DNA of 35,594 nt from a virus, in the IMG/VR virus record IMGVR_UViG_3300024262_000117, positions 1 through 35,594 of that record; one strand, written 5' to 3'. Below the pieces are notes generated by a model that was not told the origin of the DNA, ran no database searches, and worked only from the letters and a program-made list of their open reading frames with translations. This document shows, piece after piece, positions 28,818 to 35,594 of the stretch. Position 1 is the stretch's first letter; every line of letters begins with the position of its first letter. A program made the translations under genes and the position numbers.

Positions 28818-29455
28818 TAGTAGGAATATGTGGTAGAGCTGGAACAGGTAAGAACACTTTCTGTGAACTATCTACTGGAATGTTAACCACGGCAGGTGTT
28901 GACTCTGTGCATACATCATTCGCTTCTCCAATTAAAAGACTAATTGTTGATTGCTACGGAATACCTGAAGAGTACGCTTTTGGAGGAGATACCAAGAAGA
29001 AAACTAGCTTCGGGACGTGGGGTGATTTCTTTCCTCTAACTATGCCTAAAAACAAGCTCCCGTCTGACAAGATGTCAGTTAGAGAGATGTTGACACACCT
29101 TGGAACCGACATATTTAGGAATACGGTTGATAAAGAATTTTGGACTAAGACCTTCAAGAGAAGGGTGGAAGCTAAAAGATATGATACTGAGTTTGTACAA
29201 TTTGGTGGGAGAAGGATAGTTTACGTTACAGATGTAAGATTTCAAAATGAAGTAGATATTATAACTGAAATGGGTGGCTATAACATTAAATTAGACAGGC
29301 TTGTTCCGTTTCATTCACACTCAAGTGAAGATTCTGTAGATTTGATTCCAGACGAATGTTTCTGGAGACTCTTAGAAGACGAACAAATAAGAGGTATAAG
29401 AAATCTAAAGATACAGATTTCTTCAATAATTTATGCATTGGAGTTGGCGGCATGA
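28805..29455 (+). CDS. deoxynucleoside monophosphate kinase (T4 gp1-like)
   Basis: The TTG at 28805 lies inside the end of the primase gene. The 216-residue product has P-loop GRAGTGKNT (10-18), FASPIKRLIVDCYGI, the conserved VREMLTHLGTDIFRNTVDK and WTKTFKRRV, and VYVTDVRFQNEVDII. These match the phage dNMP kinase family, which phosphorylates dNMPs (dGMP, dTMP and others) to dNDPs. It supplies precursors for phage DNA synthesis and sits within the replication block. Confidence 0.82.
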   Translation: MEDLIVGICGRAGTGKNTFCELSTGMLTTAGVDSVHTSFASPIKRLIVDCYGIPEEYAFGGDTKKKTSFGTWGDFFPLTMPKNKLPSDKMSVREMLTHLGTDIFRNTVDKEFWTKTFKRRVEAKRYDTEFVQFGGRRIVYVTDVRFQNEVDIITEMGGYNIKLDRLVPFHSHSSEDSVDLIPDECFWRLLEDEQIRGIRNLKIQISSIIYALELAA

Positions 29456-29748
29456 TGGTAAAGATTAGAGTTATATTAGAAGATGCTAAAAAGCTAGAAG
29501 AAATCCAAAGCGGTGTTTCTGCTGTAGTTTCAGCTACTAAAAACAAAGATCTTGTAGAAGGGGTGGTTTTGGGCGAGTACGAAGACGGTAGTCCAAGCGA
29601 ACCACTTTTTCTAAGAGAATTGATTGATCTAGAAGAAGAAGTAGATATAGAAAAAGACTTGTTTTTTCTACTATCTCGTGATATTTGGGATGGTGCAAAA
29701 GAATCTAAAATAATATGGAACAAGTTCATAGATGAGTTGGAAGAGTAA
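29452..29748 (+). CDS. hypothetical protein, 98 aa
   Basis: I choose the ATG at 29452 that overlaps the kinase stop (ATGA); upstream extension would run within the kinase gene. The protein is acidic and alpha/beta (KIRVILEDAKKLEEIQSGVS, LIDLEEEVDIEKD). No family was recognised. Its stop overlaps the next ATG. Confidence 0.6.
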   Translation: MMVKIRVILEDAKKLEEIQSGVSAVVSATKNKDLVEGVVLGEYEDGSPSEPLFLRELIDLEEEVDIEKDLFFLLSRDIWDGAKESKIIWNKFIDELEE

Positions 29749-30758
29749 TGAGAATAGATCGCATGAGTGCGAGCAAAGCCAAAACGTGGGAATCATGTGA
29801 GTTCAAGTATTTTCTTAATTATACATTGTTTGCCCCTCAAAAGGCCCACTTCGCAGCAGAGCTTGGTTCTCTATTACACGTTGTTTTTGAAAGATACGCC
29901 CAAACATATATCAGCCCAGATGGAATCGATGAAGAAGGTAAGGATAAAGCTTGGCTAGATAGCAACTGGAAGAAAATTGTTCTTAAAGAAGGTTTTCAAA
30001 CTCTAACTAGTTGGGAATACAACACTCACATTCTAAAAGAGTCTAAGAATTGCGATAGTTGTAAAGCATTCAAGAATGGAAAGTGTGGAGTAGTCAATAG
30101 AAATATAGATGACTTCGATGGCTGCCCCTGGAATGCCTGGGTTGAAGCGTGTAACATGGTTTCTCGTGTCATAGACGATGAAACAGAGTTTGGGGTCTTT
30201 AGTAATCCAGATAGAATAATCGGATCTGAAGAAGAGTTTAGGTTCGACATAATGGATGGTGAAAACGGATACACAGTAAATGGAATAATTGACTTGGTTC
30301 TAGATATTGATGAAGACACCATTGAGATTGTTGATTATAAAACTGGTAGACACAAATTGTCATATAGTGCGGCAGAAAAAGATATTCAATTAATGCTATA
30401 CTATCTTGCTGCGCGTAAAATGTATCCACACAAGAAGCACCACATGGTTACTATCTTTTATGTTAATGGTGGCAAGAAGCAAATAACTCCAGCATTTAGT
30501 GAGAAAACTGAACAACAAATAACAGATAGAATCATAATGCTGTGGCGTGCTATTAAATCTGAAAAAAGACCTACTAGAATAGCTGATAAATCCAATGGAG
30601 CTGTTCAACCTAATCATATTTGTAAGTACCTATGCAATTGGGACTTATGTCAACAGGTTCATCCAAAGTTTGTAGAATACATTGATGCAGGAGGAAATGT
30701 AGAAGACCTACATTCACTAGAAGACCTCGGATTCGAGGTAGAAGAGAAAAATGACTAA
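29748..30758 (+). CDS. PD-(D/E)XK nuclease, RecB/Cas4-like
   Basis: The 336-residue protein begins with the RecB-family motif SASKAKTWESCEFKYFLNY and AELGSLLHVVFERYA. The catalytic set is GIIDLVLDIDEDTIEIVDYK with TG following, i.e. the Asp and DxK residues of the fold, then the QLMLYYLAAR helix. Cys-rich stretches (CDSCKAFKNGKCG and CKYLCNWDLC) may hold an iron-sulfur cluster or zinc, as in Cas4/AddB-type exonucleases. It probably processes DNA ends in recombination. It overlaps the next gene by eight bases. Confidence 0.82.
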   Translation: MRIDRMSASKAKTWESCEFKYFLNYTLFAPQKAHFAAELGSLLHVVFERYAQTYISPDGIDEEGKDKAWLDSNWKKIVLKEGFQTLTSWEYNTHILKESKNCDSCKAFKNGKCGVVNRNIDDFDGCPWNAWVEACNMVSRVIDDETEFGVFSNPDRIIGSEEEFRFDIMDGENGYTVNGIIDLVLDIDEDTIEIVDYKTGRHKLSYSAAEKDIQLMLYYLAARKMYPHKKHHMVTIFYVNGGKKQITPAFSEKTEQQITDRIIMLWRAIKSEKRPTRIADKSNGAVQPNHICKYLCNWDLCQQVHPKFVEYIDAGGNVEDLHSLEDLGFEVEEKND

Positions 30759-31275
30759 AATTATAAACTTACTAGGAGGACCGGGTTCAGGAAAGTCTAC
30801 TAGTGCTGCTTTGATTTTTGGTAAAATGAAAGAACAAGGGATATCCGTTGAACATGTTCAAGAGTATGTTAAAAGTTGGGCTTGGGAGGGTAGAAAAATA
30901 GAAGAGTTCGATCAACTGTACATTTTTGCTAAACAAGCTCGCAGAGAATACACTATCATGAACAAGGTTGATTTTATTGTTACAGATTCTCCAGCTTTTC
31001 TTAGTGAATTTTATGAACAGAAATACTACTCTAATCACATAGTTAGAAATGCTATGTCTGATTATATGAATTCTATAAGTCTAGCTGGGGGGGAGTATTG
31101 CAACTTCATGCTCAGAAGAAATAAACCATATAATCCTCATGGAAGATATGAGACCGAAGAAGAATCTAGGGTTATTGATCAAGAAATGCGAAACTGGATG
31201 GACAAAAGAGGCTATTCTTATACAGAGGTTGACTCATACAAAGAAATTTTAGAAATAATAGGAGAAACACTATGA
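30751..31275 (+). CDS. P-loop kinase/ATPase (AAA_28-like)
   Basis: The 174-residue protein has P-loop GGPGSGKST (9-17), an EYVKSWAWEGR segment, FIVTDSPAFLSEFY as the Walker B-like region and a LRRNKPYNPHGRYETEEESR motif typical of the phage AAA_28/NadR-kinase-like group. A small-molecule kinase is the probable function, but the substrate is unknown. The start overlaps the RecB-like gene and the end overlaps the next small gene. Confidence 0.65.
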   Translation: MTKIINLLGGPGSGKSTSAALIFGKMKEQGISVEHVQEYVKSWAWEGRKIEEFDQLYIFAKQARREYTIMNKVDFIVTDSPAFLSEFYEQKYYSNHIVRNAMSDYMNSISLAGGEYCNFMLRRNKPYNPHGRYETEEESRVIDQEMRNWMDKRGYSYTEVDSYKEILEIIGETL

Positions 31276-31367
31276 ATTATAAAGCTAAAAGATTCCTAGC
31301 TATTGTGGGATTAAGTTCTATGCTTGCTGTAGTTGTGTCAATCGCCTATGTTGGTATCGCCAACTAG
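31272..31367 (+). CDS. small single-TM protein, 31 aa
   Basis: The ATG overlaps the kinase stop (ATGA) and is followed by a basic start and one hydrophobic helix (FLAIVGLSSMLAVVVSIAYV). Such minute membrane proteins are common in phage operons. AGGAGAAACACT precedes the ATG, a good ribosome-binding site. Function unknown. Confidence 0.55.
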   Translation: MNYKAKRFLAIVGLSSMLAVVVSIAYVGIAN

Positions 31368-31511
31368 ATGATGTGTCCATATTGTGAGAAAGGACCAATG
31401 TTAAAAATTCAAAGAGTATCTGAGGGAGAATGCCCAGCATTCTTTTGTCCGCATTGTAAATACCAAGAAGGCATAGTTAAAGAGGATGAAAGAGGTGAAG
31501 ATGAAGTTTGA
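31368..31511 (+). CDS. small zinc-ribbon protein, 47 aa
   Basis: The ATG follows the preceding TAG without a gap. The product has CPYC and CPHC pairs (MMCPYCEKGPML, then AFFCPHCKYQEG), a minimal zinc ribbon, with an acidic tail. It overlaps the next gene by 11 bases. No specific function is assigned. Confidence 0.6.
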   Translation: MMCPYCEKGPMLKIQRVSEGECPAFFCPHCKYQEGIVKEDERGEDEV

Positions 31512-31803
31512 AGCAGTAGATCCGCCAACTTGGCTAAAATGTTCATTTCAAAAAAGTGGAACGTGGATTATAGTAGATGGATTCTATTACAATAGAGTTG
31601 GAAAAGAAGATGGTAATAACCATGATCCTAACTTTTTTAAACTATGTTGCTTTGGTGGTGGGGCTCAAATAACCAAGGGTCATGATATAAAATCTCATAT
31701 TTACTGTGAATGTACATCTAATTCATTCATATTGACTTTCGGAGACTACCAGGTTTTTGCTGAATGTAAAGACTGTGGACTTAAAGAATGTGTGCATTGT
31801 TAA
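31501..31803 (+). CDS. Cys-rich protein, 100 aa
   Basis: The ATG at 31501 is preferred over 31486 because AGAGGTG lies at the right distance before it. The protein has a beta-rich start (WLKCSFQKSGTWIIVDGFYY) and scattered Cys, with IYCECTSN and ECKDCGLKECVHC, which likely form a zinc site. No family was recognised. Its TAA overlaps a further ATG. Confidence 0.55.
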   Translation: MKFEAVDPPTWLKCSFQKSGTWIIVDGFYYNRVGKEDGNNHDPNFFKLCCFGGGAQITKGHDIKSHIYCECTSNSFILTFGDYQVFAECKDCGLKECVHC

Positions 31804-31806
31804 TGA

Positions 31807-31893
31807 ATGAAAATCGGAATATCACAGACTATGGTTGGATTGATAAAAAGAAAAGAAGTATGGAAAGAAGCACTAAATGAAGCCAATGAGTAG
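31807..31893 (+). CDS. short ORF, 28 aa, doubtful
   Basis: The frame reads MKIGISQTMVGLIKRKEVWK and ends before the DnaE start region. A competing frame of 25 codons starts at 31803. Only one of these, or neither, is translated. They fill the gap before the polymerase gene, and overlap its start. Confidence 0.25.
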   Translation: MKIGISQTMVGLIKRKEVWKEALNEANE

Positions 31894-34800
31894 TAATTAC
31901 GTATCACTCCACTCACATTCTCACTACAGTCTCTTGGATTCTACGACAAAGATCGAGGATGCTGTAGCTAGAAGTAAAGAACTGGGCCACTCAGCCTATT
32001 CTCTTACAGATCATGGTGTAGTTGCTGGGCATATTAGGGCATATCTAGAGTGTCAAAAGCACGGTGTAAAGTTTATACCTGGAATTGAAGCATACTTTAC
32101 AGATGAGCATACGGACAAAGTTCGTAAGTCTAGGCATATAACTATCTTAGCTAAGAACAATAAGGGTCTTGAGAACCTATATAAAATGGTAACTTGGTCC
32201 AATGTTCCAGTTGACAAAGGTGGTGGGTTCTTTTATCGACCCCGTATCTCTTGGAAAGAGCTTGAGAAGTACAAAGAGGGTCTCATTATACTATCAGGAT
32301 GCATGAATTCTCCTTCTAACCACAACTTCGTCCATGAAGGATATGAGCAAGGCAAAGATGTAGTTAAGCGTCTTAAGAGTATCTTTGGATATGATAATCT
32401 ATTCATAGAACTACAAAATGTAAACGAACCTGGCAAGATTTTCATTCCTGAACAAGAGCTTATACTAAACAACTGTAGACAAGTTGCTCAAGAATTAGAT
32501 ATCAGATCTGTTGCAACTAACGATTGTTTTACTCCTGACACTCTAGTTAAGACTACCCGTGGAGAAGTTAGAATAGATAATGTCAAAATTGGGGACAAAG
32601 TATATTCTCACAACGGCAACATTAACAAGGTTGAGCATGTAAATGTAAGAGGTATTGATAGTGAAATATATGAAATAATTCCAAGTTTTGGAAGTAGAAC
32701 TATAAAGTGCTCCAAGAATCACCCCATATTGGTGTGTAGAGGTAATATTAAGGGAGAAACAAATAGAGACTATCTCAACTACGACTTCCAATGGATTAAG
32801 TCTTCAGACCTAAATGATAATGATTTGCTTTGCATTACCAAGCTGAACCCCAATGATGGGCCGAATTGCGGAAAAAGGGTCGTAAACATAAAATCTATAC
32901 TTGAAAGATCTAGATCATATAAGAAAAACCACCACGTATTTAACGATGGCATGATAACCAGTCCTAAAGTTGGAAAATTGGGTAAGAAAATATCCATACC
33001 AGAGAAGCTTGAAATTTGTGATGATTTATTAGCAATATTTGGGCTTTATTTGGCTGAAGGATACATAGATGGAAACAACCTTGGATTTGCATTTCATTCT
33101 AGTGAAGGATATCTGGTTGAAATTATAGACAACTACTTTAGAAAATTCAACTACTCTCCATGCATATCAAAAAAAGGTGAAAATGGCATTTGTATAAGGG
33201 TTACGTCGAGAATATTTACAGAAGTATTCAAGAAGCTATTCGGGAAAGGCGCAGAGAACAAGTGGATAAACGCTTCTGTTGACTCAAAAAATAACAATTG
33301 GTCAAACAATCAGTTGGCAATGATCCTAAAGTACTACTTTATTGGCGACGGCCATGTTGACAAAAAAAGAAACAAGATGTTGGTATCTACAGTGTCGGAG
33401 AGATTGGCGTGGGATGTCTCTAATTCCCTAAATAGGTTGGGAATTTGCTCTATTCCAGAATCTAGAGATGGAGCAAAATGTTCTAAAAATCACAAAAACG
33501 CAAAGTCAGATTGGAAAGACTCTTATCAAATAACCCTCTCTGGAGGCAACTTTGAAAAGGCTATAAAGCTCAATGTAATAGAAGACTTCAAAGAAAGAGA
33601 TAATTCAGTTGGTTCTAGATTCTTTGAAACTGATGAGTTCTTTTTAGTTAGAATTGAAAAAATAGACAAGATTAAATCAAAAGATAGGCTTTGGAACTTA
33701 CAGGTTTCTAGGGATGAGACTTATATAGCCAATGGGTTTGCTGTTCATAATTCCCACTATGTTTACAAAGAGGATTCTTTTCCTCATGAGGTTCTAAAGG
33801 CGATCGAAGCAAGAGCAACCCTAGACACTCCTATCGTGGATCACGCAAAGGGGATAACTAAAGGTAGACTCGTATTTAATGGCTTTGATTACTATGTAAG
33901 ATCAGAAGAAGAGATGCGAACAAAGTTCTCAGAGGACGAAGTTAACAACTCTAAACTTATTGCAGACATGGTTGATGTAACAATCAACATGGACATGAAG
34001 ATGCCCAAGTATAAGGGCATGTCTGATGAAGAGTGTCTTGAAGCTCTAAAAGCGGTTGCTCGAAATGGCTGGAAAGAGTTAAATATATCTGATAAGGAAA
34101 ACAAAGCCGACTATCTTGAAAGAATTCAACACGAAATAGGAGAGATAGAGGAAGCTAACCTACAACACTATTTCATGATTGTCTATGATGTTTGTAAGTT
34201 CTGTGACGACAATGGAATAATCCGTGGATATGGTAGAGGAAGTTGTGCTGGATCGTTGATTCTGTATCTACTAAAAATAACACGATTCGCTGACCCTGTT
34301 CAATATGGTCTTATCTGGGAGAGGTTTTACAACATCGGTCGCAAAGGATCGATGCCGGATATTGATCTCGATATTCAGATTGACCGAAGAGAAGAAGTTG
34401 TTGAATATCTCAAAGAAGAGTTCGGTAAAGATCGAGTTCTACCCATGATGACTATTTCAACTCTAACTGCCAAAGGTGTACTTAAAGATGTTGGCAAGGT
34501 CATGGGCCTTACTCATGAATACATGAATGCCCTAACAAAGCATGTCAAGAATAAGAATAAGGGTCTCCAAGATGCCATTGATTCTTCTGACTACCTAAGC
34601 AAAGTACAGTTTGGTGTTGACGAAGACGTAGAACAGTGGGAAGAAGAGATCTTAGCATCTGACGACGCTGTAGAGAAAAGATTCATTGGAGAGAAAGTCA
34701 ACGATAGAAAACGAAGACTTCTACAAACCTTTAAGGTTGCTCACAGATTAGAAGGTGTAAACCGAAACAGATCAACTCACGCTTGCGCCATACTTATCTC

Positions 34801-35594
34801 AGATGAAAGTGTCTTTGGTAAAATTCCGTGCGCGTGGGACGCCAATAAGAAAAACCTCTTAACGGGAATCGATATGTATGACGTTGAGAGACTAGGTTAT
34901 ATGAAGCTAGATGTGCTTGGTCTTAAAACCCTTTCAGTAGTATCTAGGACTATGCCCAACTTCTTAGATGAAATAACTTCATTCGACGACGAAGATGTAT
35001 TTGGATTAATAGCCAGGGGAGATAACAAGGGTGTGTTCCAGCTAGAGTCTAAACTGGGCCAAGTTTGGTCCAAGAGAGTTCGTCCTGAGAACATTGAAGA
35101 TCTCGCTGCCCTGATCTCAATCATTAGACCGGCGGTTCTAGAAACCGGGCTAGCTGATCAATATATAGAGAATAAAAGGCGCGGTACTTGGGATTGCATT
35201 CATGAGGATCTTGAGCCAATATTTAGAAACACCTTTGGAGTAATGCTCTATCAGGAGCAGATGCTTGAAGTTGTAAGGAAGTTCGGCAACTTCGACATGA
35301 AAGAGGCTGACAGCTTGAGAAAAGCTGTTGGTAAAAAGATACCTGAGCTTATGGCTACGTTTAAAGAGAGATTTATTGAAGGTTGTAACGCGCAGCACAA
35401 TAACCCGGTCCTAGCCGATGAGCTTTGGGGTTGGATTGAAAAAGGTGCCACGTATTCATTCAATAAATCTCACGCTCTAACATATGGAATGATGGCATAC
35501 ACTACGGCTTTCGCTAAGCTTAATCACCCCCTAGAGTTTTACTGTTCAATGCTTCAGCTTTCTGAGAATGAACAGAAGCCACAGGAAGAAATTG
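31877..35594 (+). CDS. dnaE: DNA polymerase III alpha subunit (DnaE type) with intein, 3' end outside window
   Basis: The frame is open from the ATG at 31877 to the window edge (1239 codons); an ATG at 31886 is an alternative. The N-terminal PHP domain shows YVSLHSHSHYSLLDS and LTDHGV. An intein fills residues 217-625. The polymerase core then has IIRGYGRGSCAGSLI, the catalytic MPDIDLDI Asp pair, HACAILIS, KLDVLGLKTLS with the third catalytic Asp, and FNKSHALTYGMMAYTTAFAK. It is the phage replicative polymerase and lies downstream of helicase and primase genes. About 830 extein residues are visible. The C-terminal part, including any beta-clamp-binding motif, is beyond the window. Confidence 0.92.
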   Translation, partial: MKPMSSNYVSLHSHSHYSLLDSTTKIEDAVARSKELGHSAYSLTDHGVVAGHIRAYLECQKHGVKFIPGIEAYFTDEHTDKVRKSRHITILAKNNKGLENLYKMVTWSNVPVDKGGGFFYRPRISWKELEKYKEGLIILSGCMNSPSNHNFVHEGYEQGKDVVKRLKSIFGYDNLFIELQNVNEPGKIFIPEQELILNNCRQVAQELDIRSVATNDCFTPDTLVKTTRGEVRIDNVKIGDKVYSHNGNINKVEHVNVRGIDSEIYEIIPSFGSRTIKCSKNHPILVCRGNIKGETNRDYLNYDFQWIKSSDLNDNDLLCITKLNPNDGPNCGKRVVNIKSILERSRSYKKNHHVFNDGMITSPKVGKLGKKISIPEKLEICDDLLAIFGLYLAEGYIDGNNLGFAFHSSEGYLVEIIDNYFRKFNYSPCISKKGENGICIRVTSRIFTEVFKKLFGKGAENKWINASVDSKNNNWSNNQLAMILKYYFIGDGHVDKKRNKMLVSTVSERLAWDVSNSLNRLGICSIPESRDGAKCSKNHKNAKSDWKDSYQITLSGGNFEKAIKLNVIEDFKERDNSVGSRFFETDEFFLVRIEKIDKIKSKDRLWNLQVSRDETYIANGFAVHNSHYVYKEDSFPHEVLKAIEARATLDTPIVDHAKGITKGRLVFNGFDYYVRSEEEMRTKFSEDEVNNSKLIADMVDVTINMDMKMPKYKGMSDEECLEALKAVARNGWKELNISDKENKADYLERIQHEIGEIEEANLQHYFMIVYDVCKFCDDNGIIRGYGRGSCAGSLILYLLKITRFADPVQYGLIWERFYNIGRKGSMPDIDLDIQIDRREEVVEYLKEEFGKDRVLPMMTISTLTAKGVLKDVGKVMGLTHEYMNALTKHVKNKNKGLQDAIDSSDYLSKVQFGVDEDVEQWEEEILASDDAVEKRFIGEKVNDRKRRLLQTFKVAHRLEGVNRNRSTHACAILISDESVFGKIPCAWDANKKNLLTGIDMYDVERLGYMKLDVLGLKTLSVVSRTMPNFLDEITSFDDEDVFGLIARGDNKGVFQLESKLGQVWSKRVRPENIEDLAALISIIRPAVLETGLADQYIENKRRGTWDCIHEDLEPIFRNTFGVMLYQEQMLEVVRKFGNFDMKEADSLRKAVGKKIPELMATFKERFIEGCNAQHNNPVLADELWGWIEKGATYSFNKSHALTYGMMAYTTAFAKLNHPLEFYCSMLQLSENEQKPQEEI
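32525..33751 (+). mobile_element. intein with LAGLIDADG endonuclease in DnaE
   Basis: The 409-residue insert starts CFTPDTLVKTTRGEVRIDNV, has block B KCSKNHPILVC and ends TYIANGFAVHN followed by Ser. Two LAGLIDADG-like motifs, LAIFGLYLAEGYID and LKYYFIGDGHVD, lie near precursor residues 386 and 485. It splits the PHP motif ATND/SHY. Splicing residues Cys1, His-Asn and +1 Ser are all present, so splicing should work. Confidence 0.93.

Noticed and set aside
8-35594. tRNA genes
   Set aside because: I looked for cloverleaf-like sequence in the gaps, mainly 209-280, 3955-4104, 4522-4665, 10492-10630 and 15317-15494, and saw none; the gaps hold terminators, promoters and repeats instead.

Overview
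The window looks like part of the genome of a large, AT-rich tailed bacteriophage (Caudoviricetes). Every gene I can support lies on the + strand. Genes are packed with ATGA-type overlaps and frequent TTG or GTG starts, and the content is viral: a DnaE-type polymerase, DnaB helicase, DnaG-type primase and RecA in one block, a dNMP kinase, dCMP deaminases, a MazG-like enzyme, a holin candidate, homing endonucleases and inteins. Three lipoproteins, an ExbB/TolQ-like and TolR-like pair and a secreted trypsin-like protease suggest a Gram-negative host; this is inference. No virion structural gene is visible.

Layout. 1-2.2 kb: GroES and a TilS-like tRNA-lysidine synthase whose 5' end is invaded by an HNH homing endonuclease. 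2.2-3.75 kb: three membrane proteins (ExbB/TolQ-like, TolR-like, small two-TM protein). 3.75-4.1 kb: a TnpB tail with two copies of an IS200/IS605-type right-end hairpin. 4.1-9.5 kb: cupin, terminator and strong sigma70-type promoter, then an operon with a deaminase, a metallopeptidase/VWA protein, a MoxR-type ATPase, a nucleotidyltransferase-fold protein and small proteins. 9.5-11.2 kb: a dockerin lipoprotein, a second terminator plus near-identical promoter, and a second lipoprotein. 11.2-14 kb: AAA ATPase, dCMP deaminase, sigma-like protein. 14-17.2 kb: an accessory island with a GC-rich segment, two tandem DNA methyltransferase modules, a NUMOD3 homing endonuclease and a truncated IS607-type transposase N-terminus. 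17.2-22.5 kb: zinc-ribbon proteins, PurA, MazG-like protein, a DNA-annealing candidate, then holin, lipoprotein and protease, closed by a terminator. 22.5-35.6 kb: the replication and recombination block (RecA, two nucleases, intein-containing DnaB, primase, dNMP kinase, small zinc proteins, intein-containing DnaE that runs off the window).

The most unusual observation is that two unrelated freestanding homing endonuclease genes (HNH at 646-1407; NUMOD3 type at 16413-17003) share one architecture. Each sits inside the 5' end of a target gene. The original start of the target stays upstream as a short leader ORF overlapping the endonuclease start. The target's first codons are repeated directly (about 65 bp and 16 bp) at the endonuclease 3' end, where a start codon overlapping the endonuclease stop rebuilds a complete target gene. 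The host gene thus survives without an intron or intein and becomes translationally tied to the invader. Two LAGLIDADG inteins in DnaB and DnaE add to the picture of a genome heavily colonised by homing elements at conserved active-site codons.
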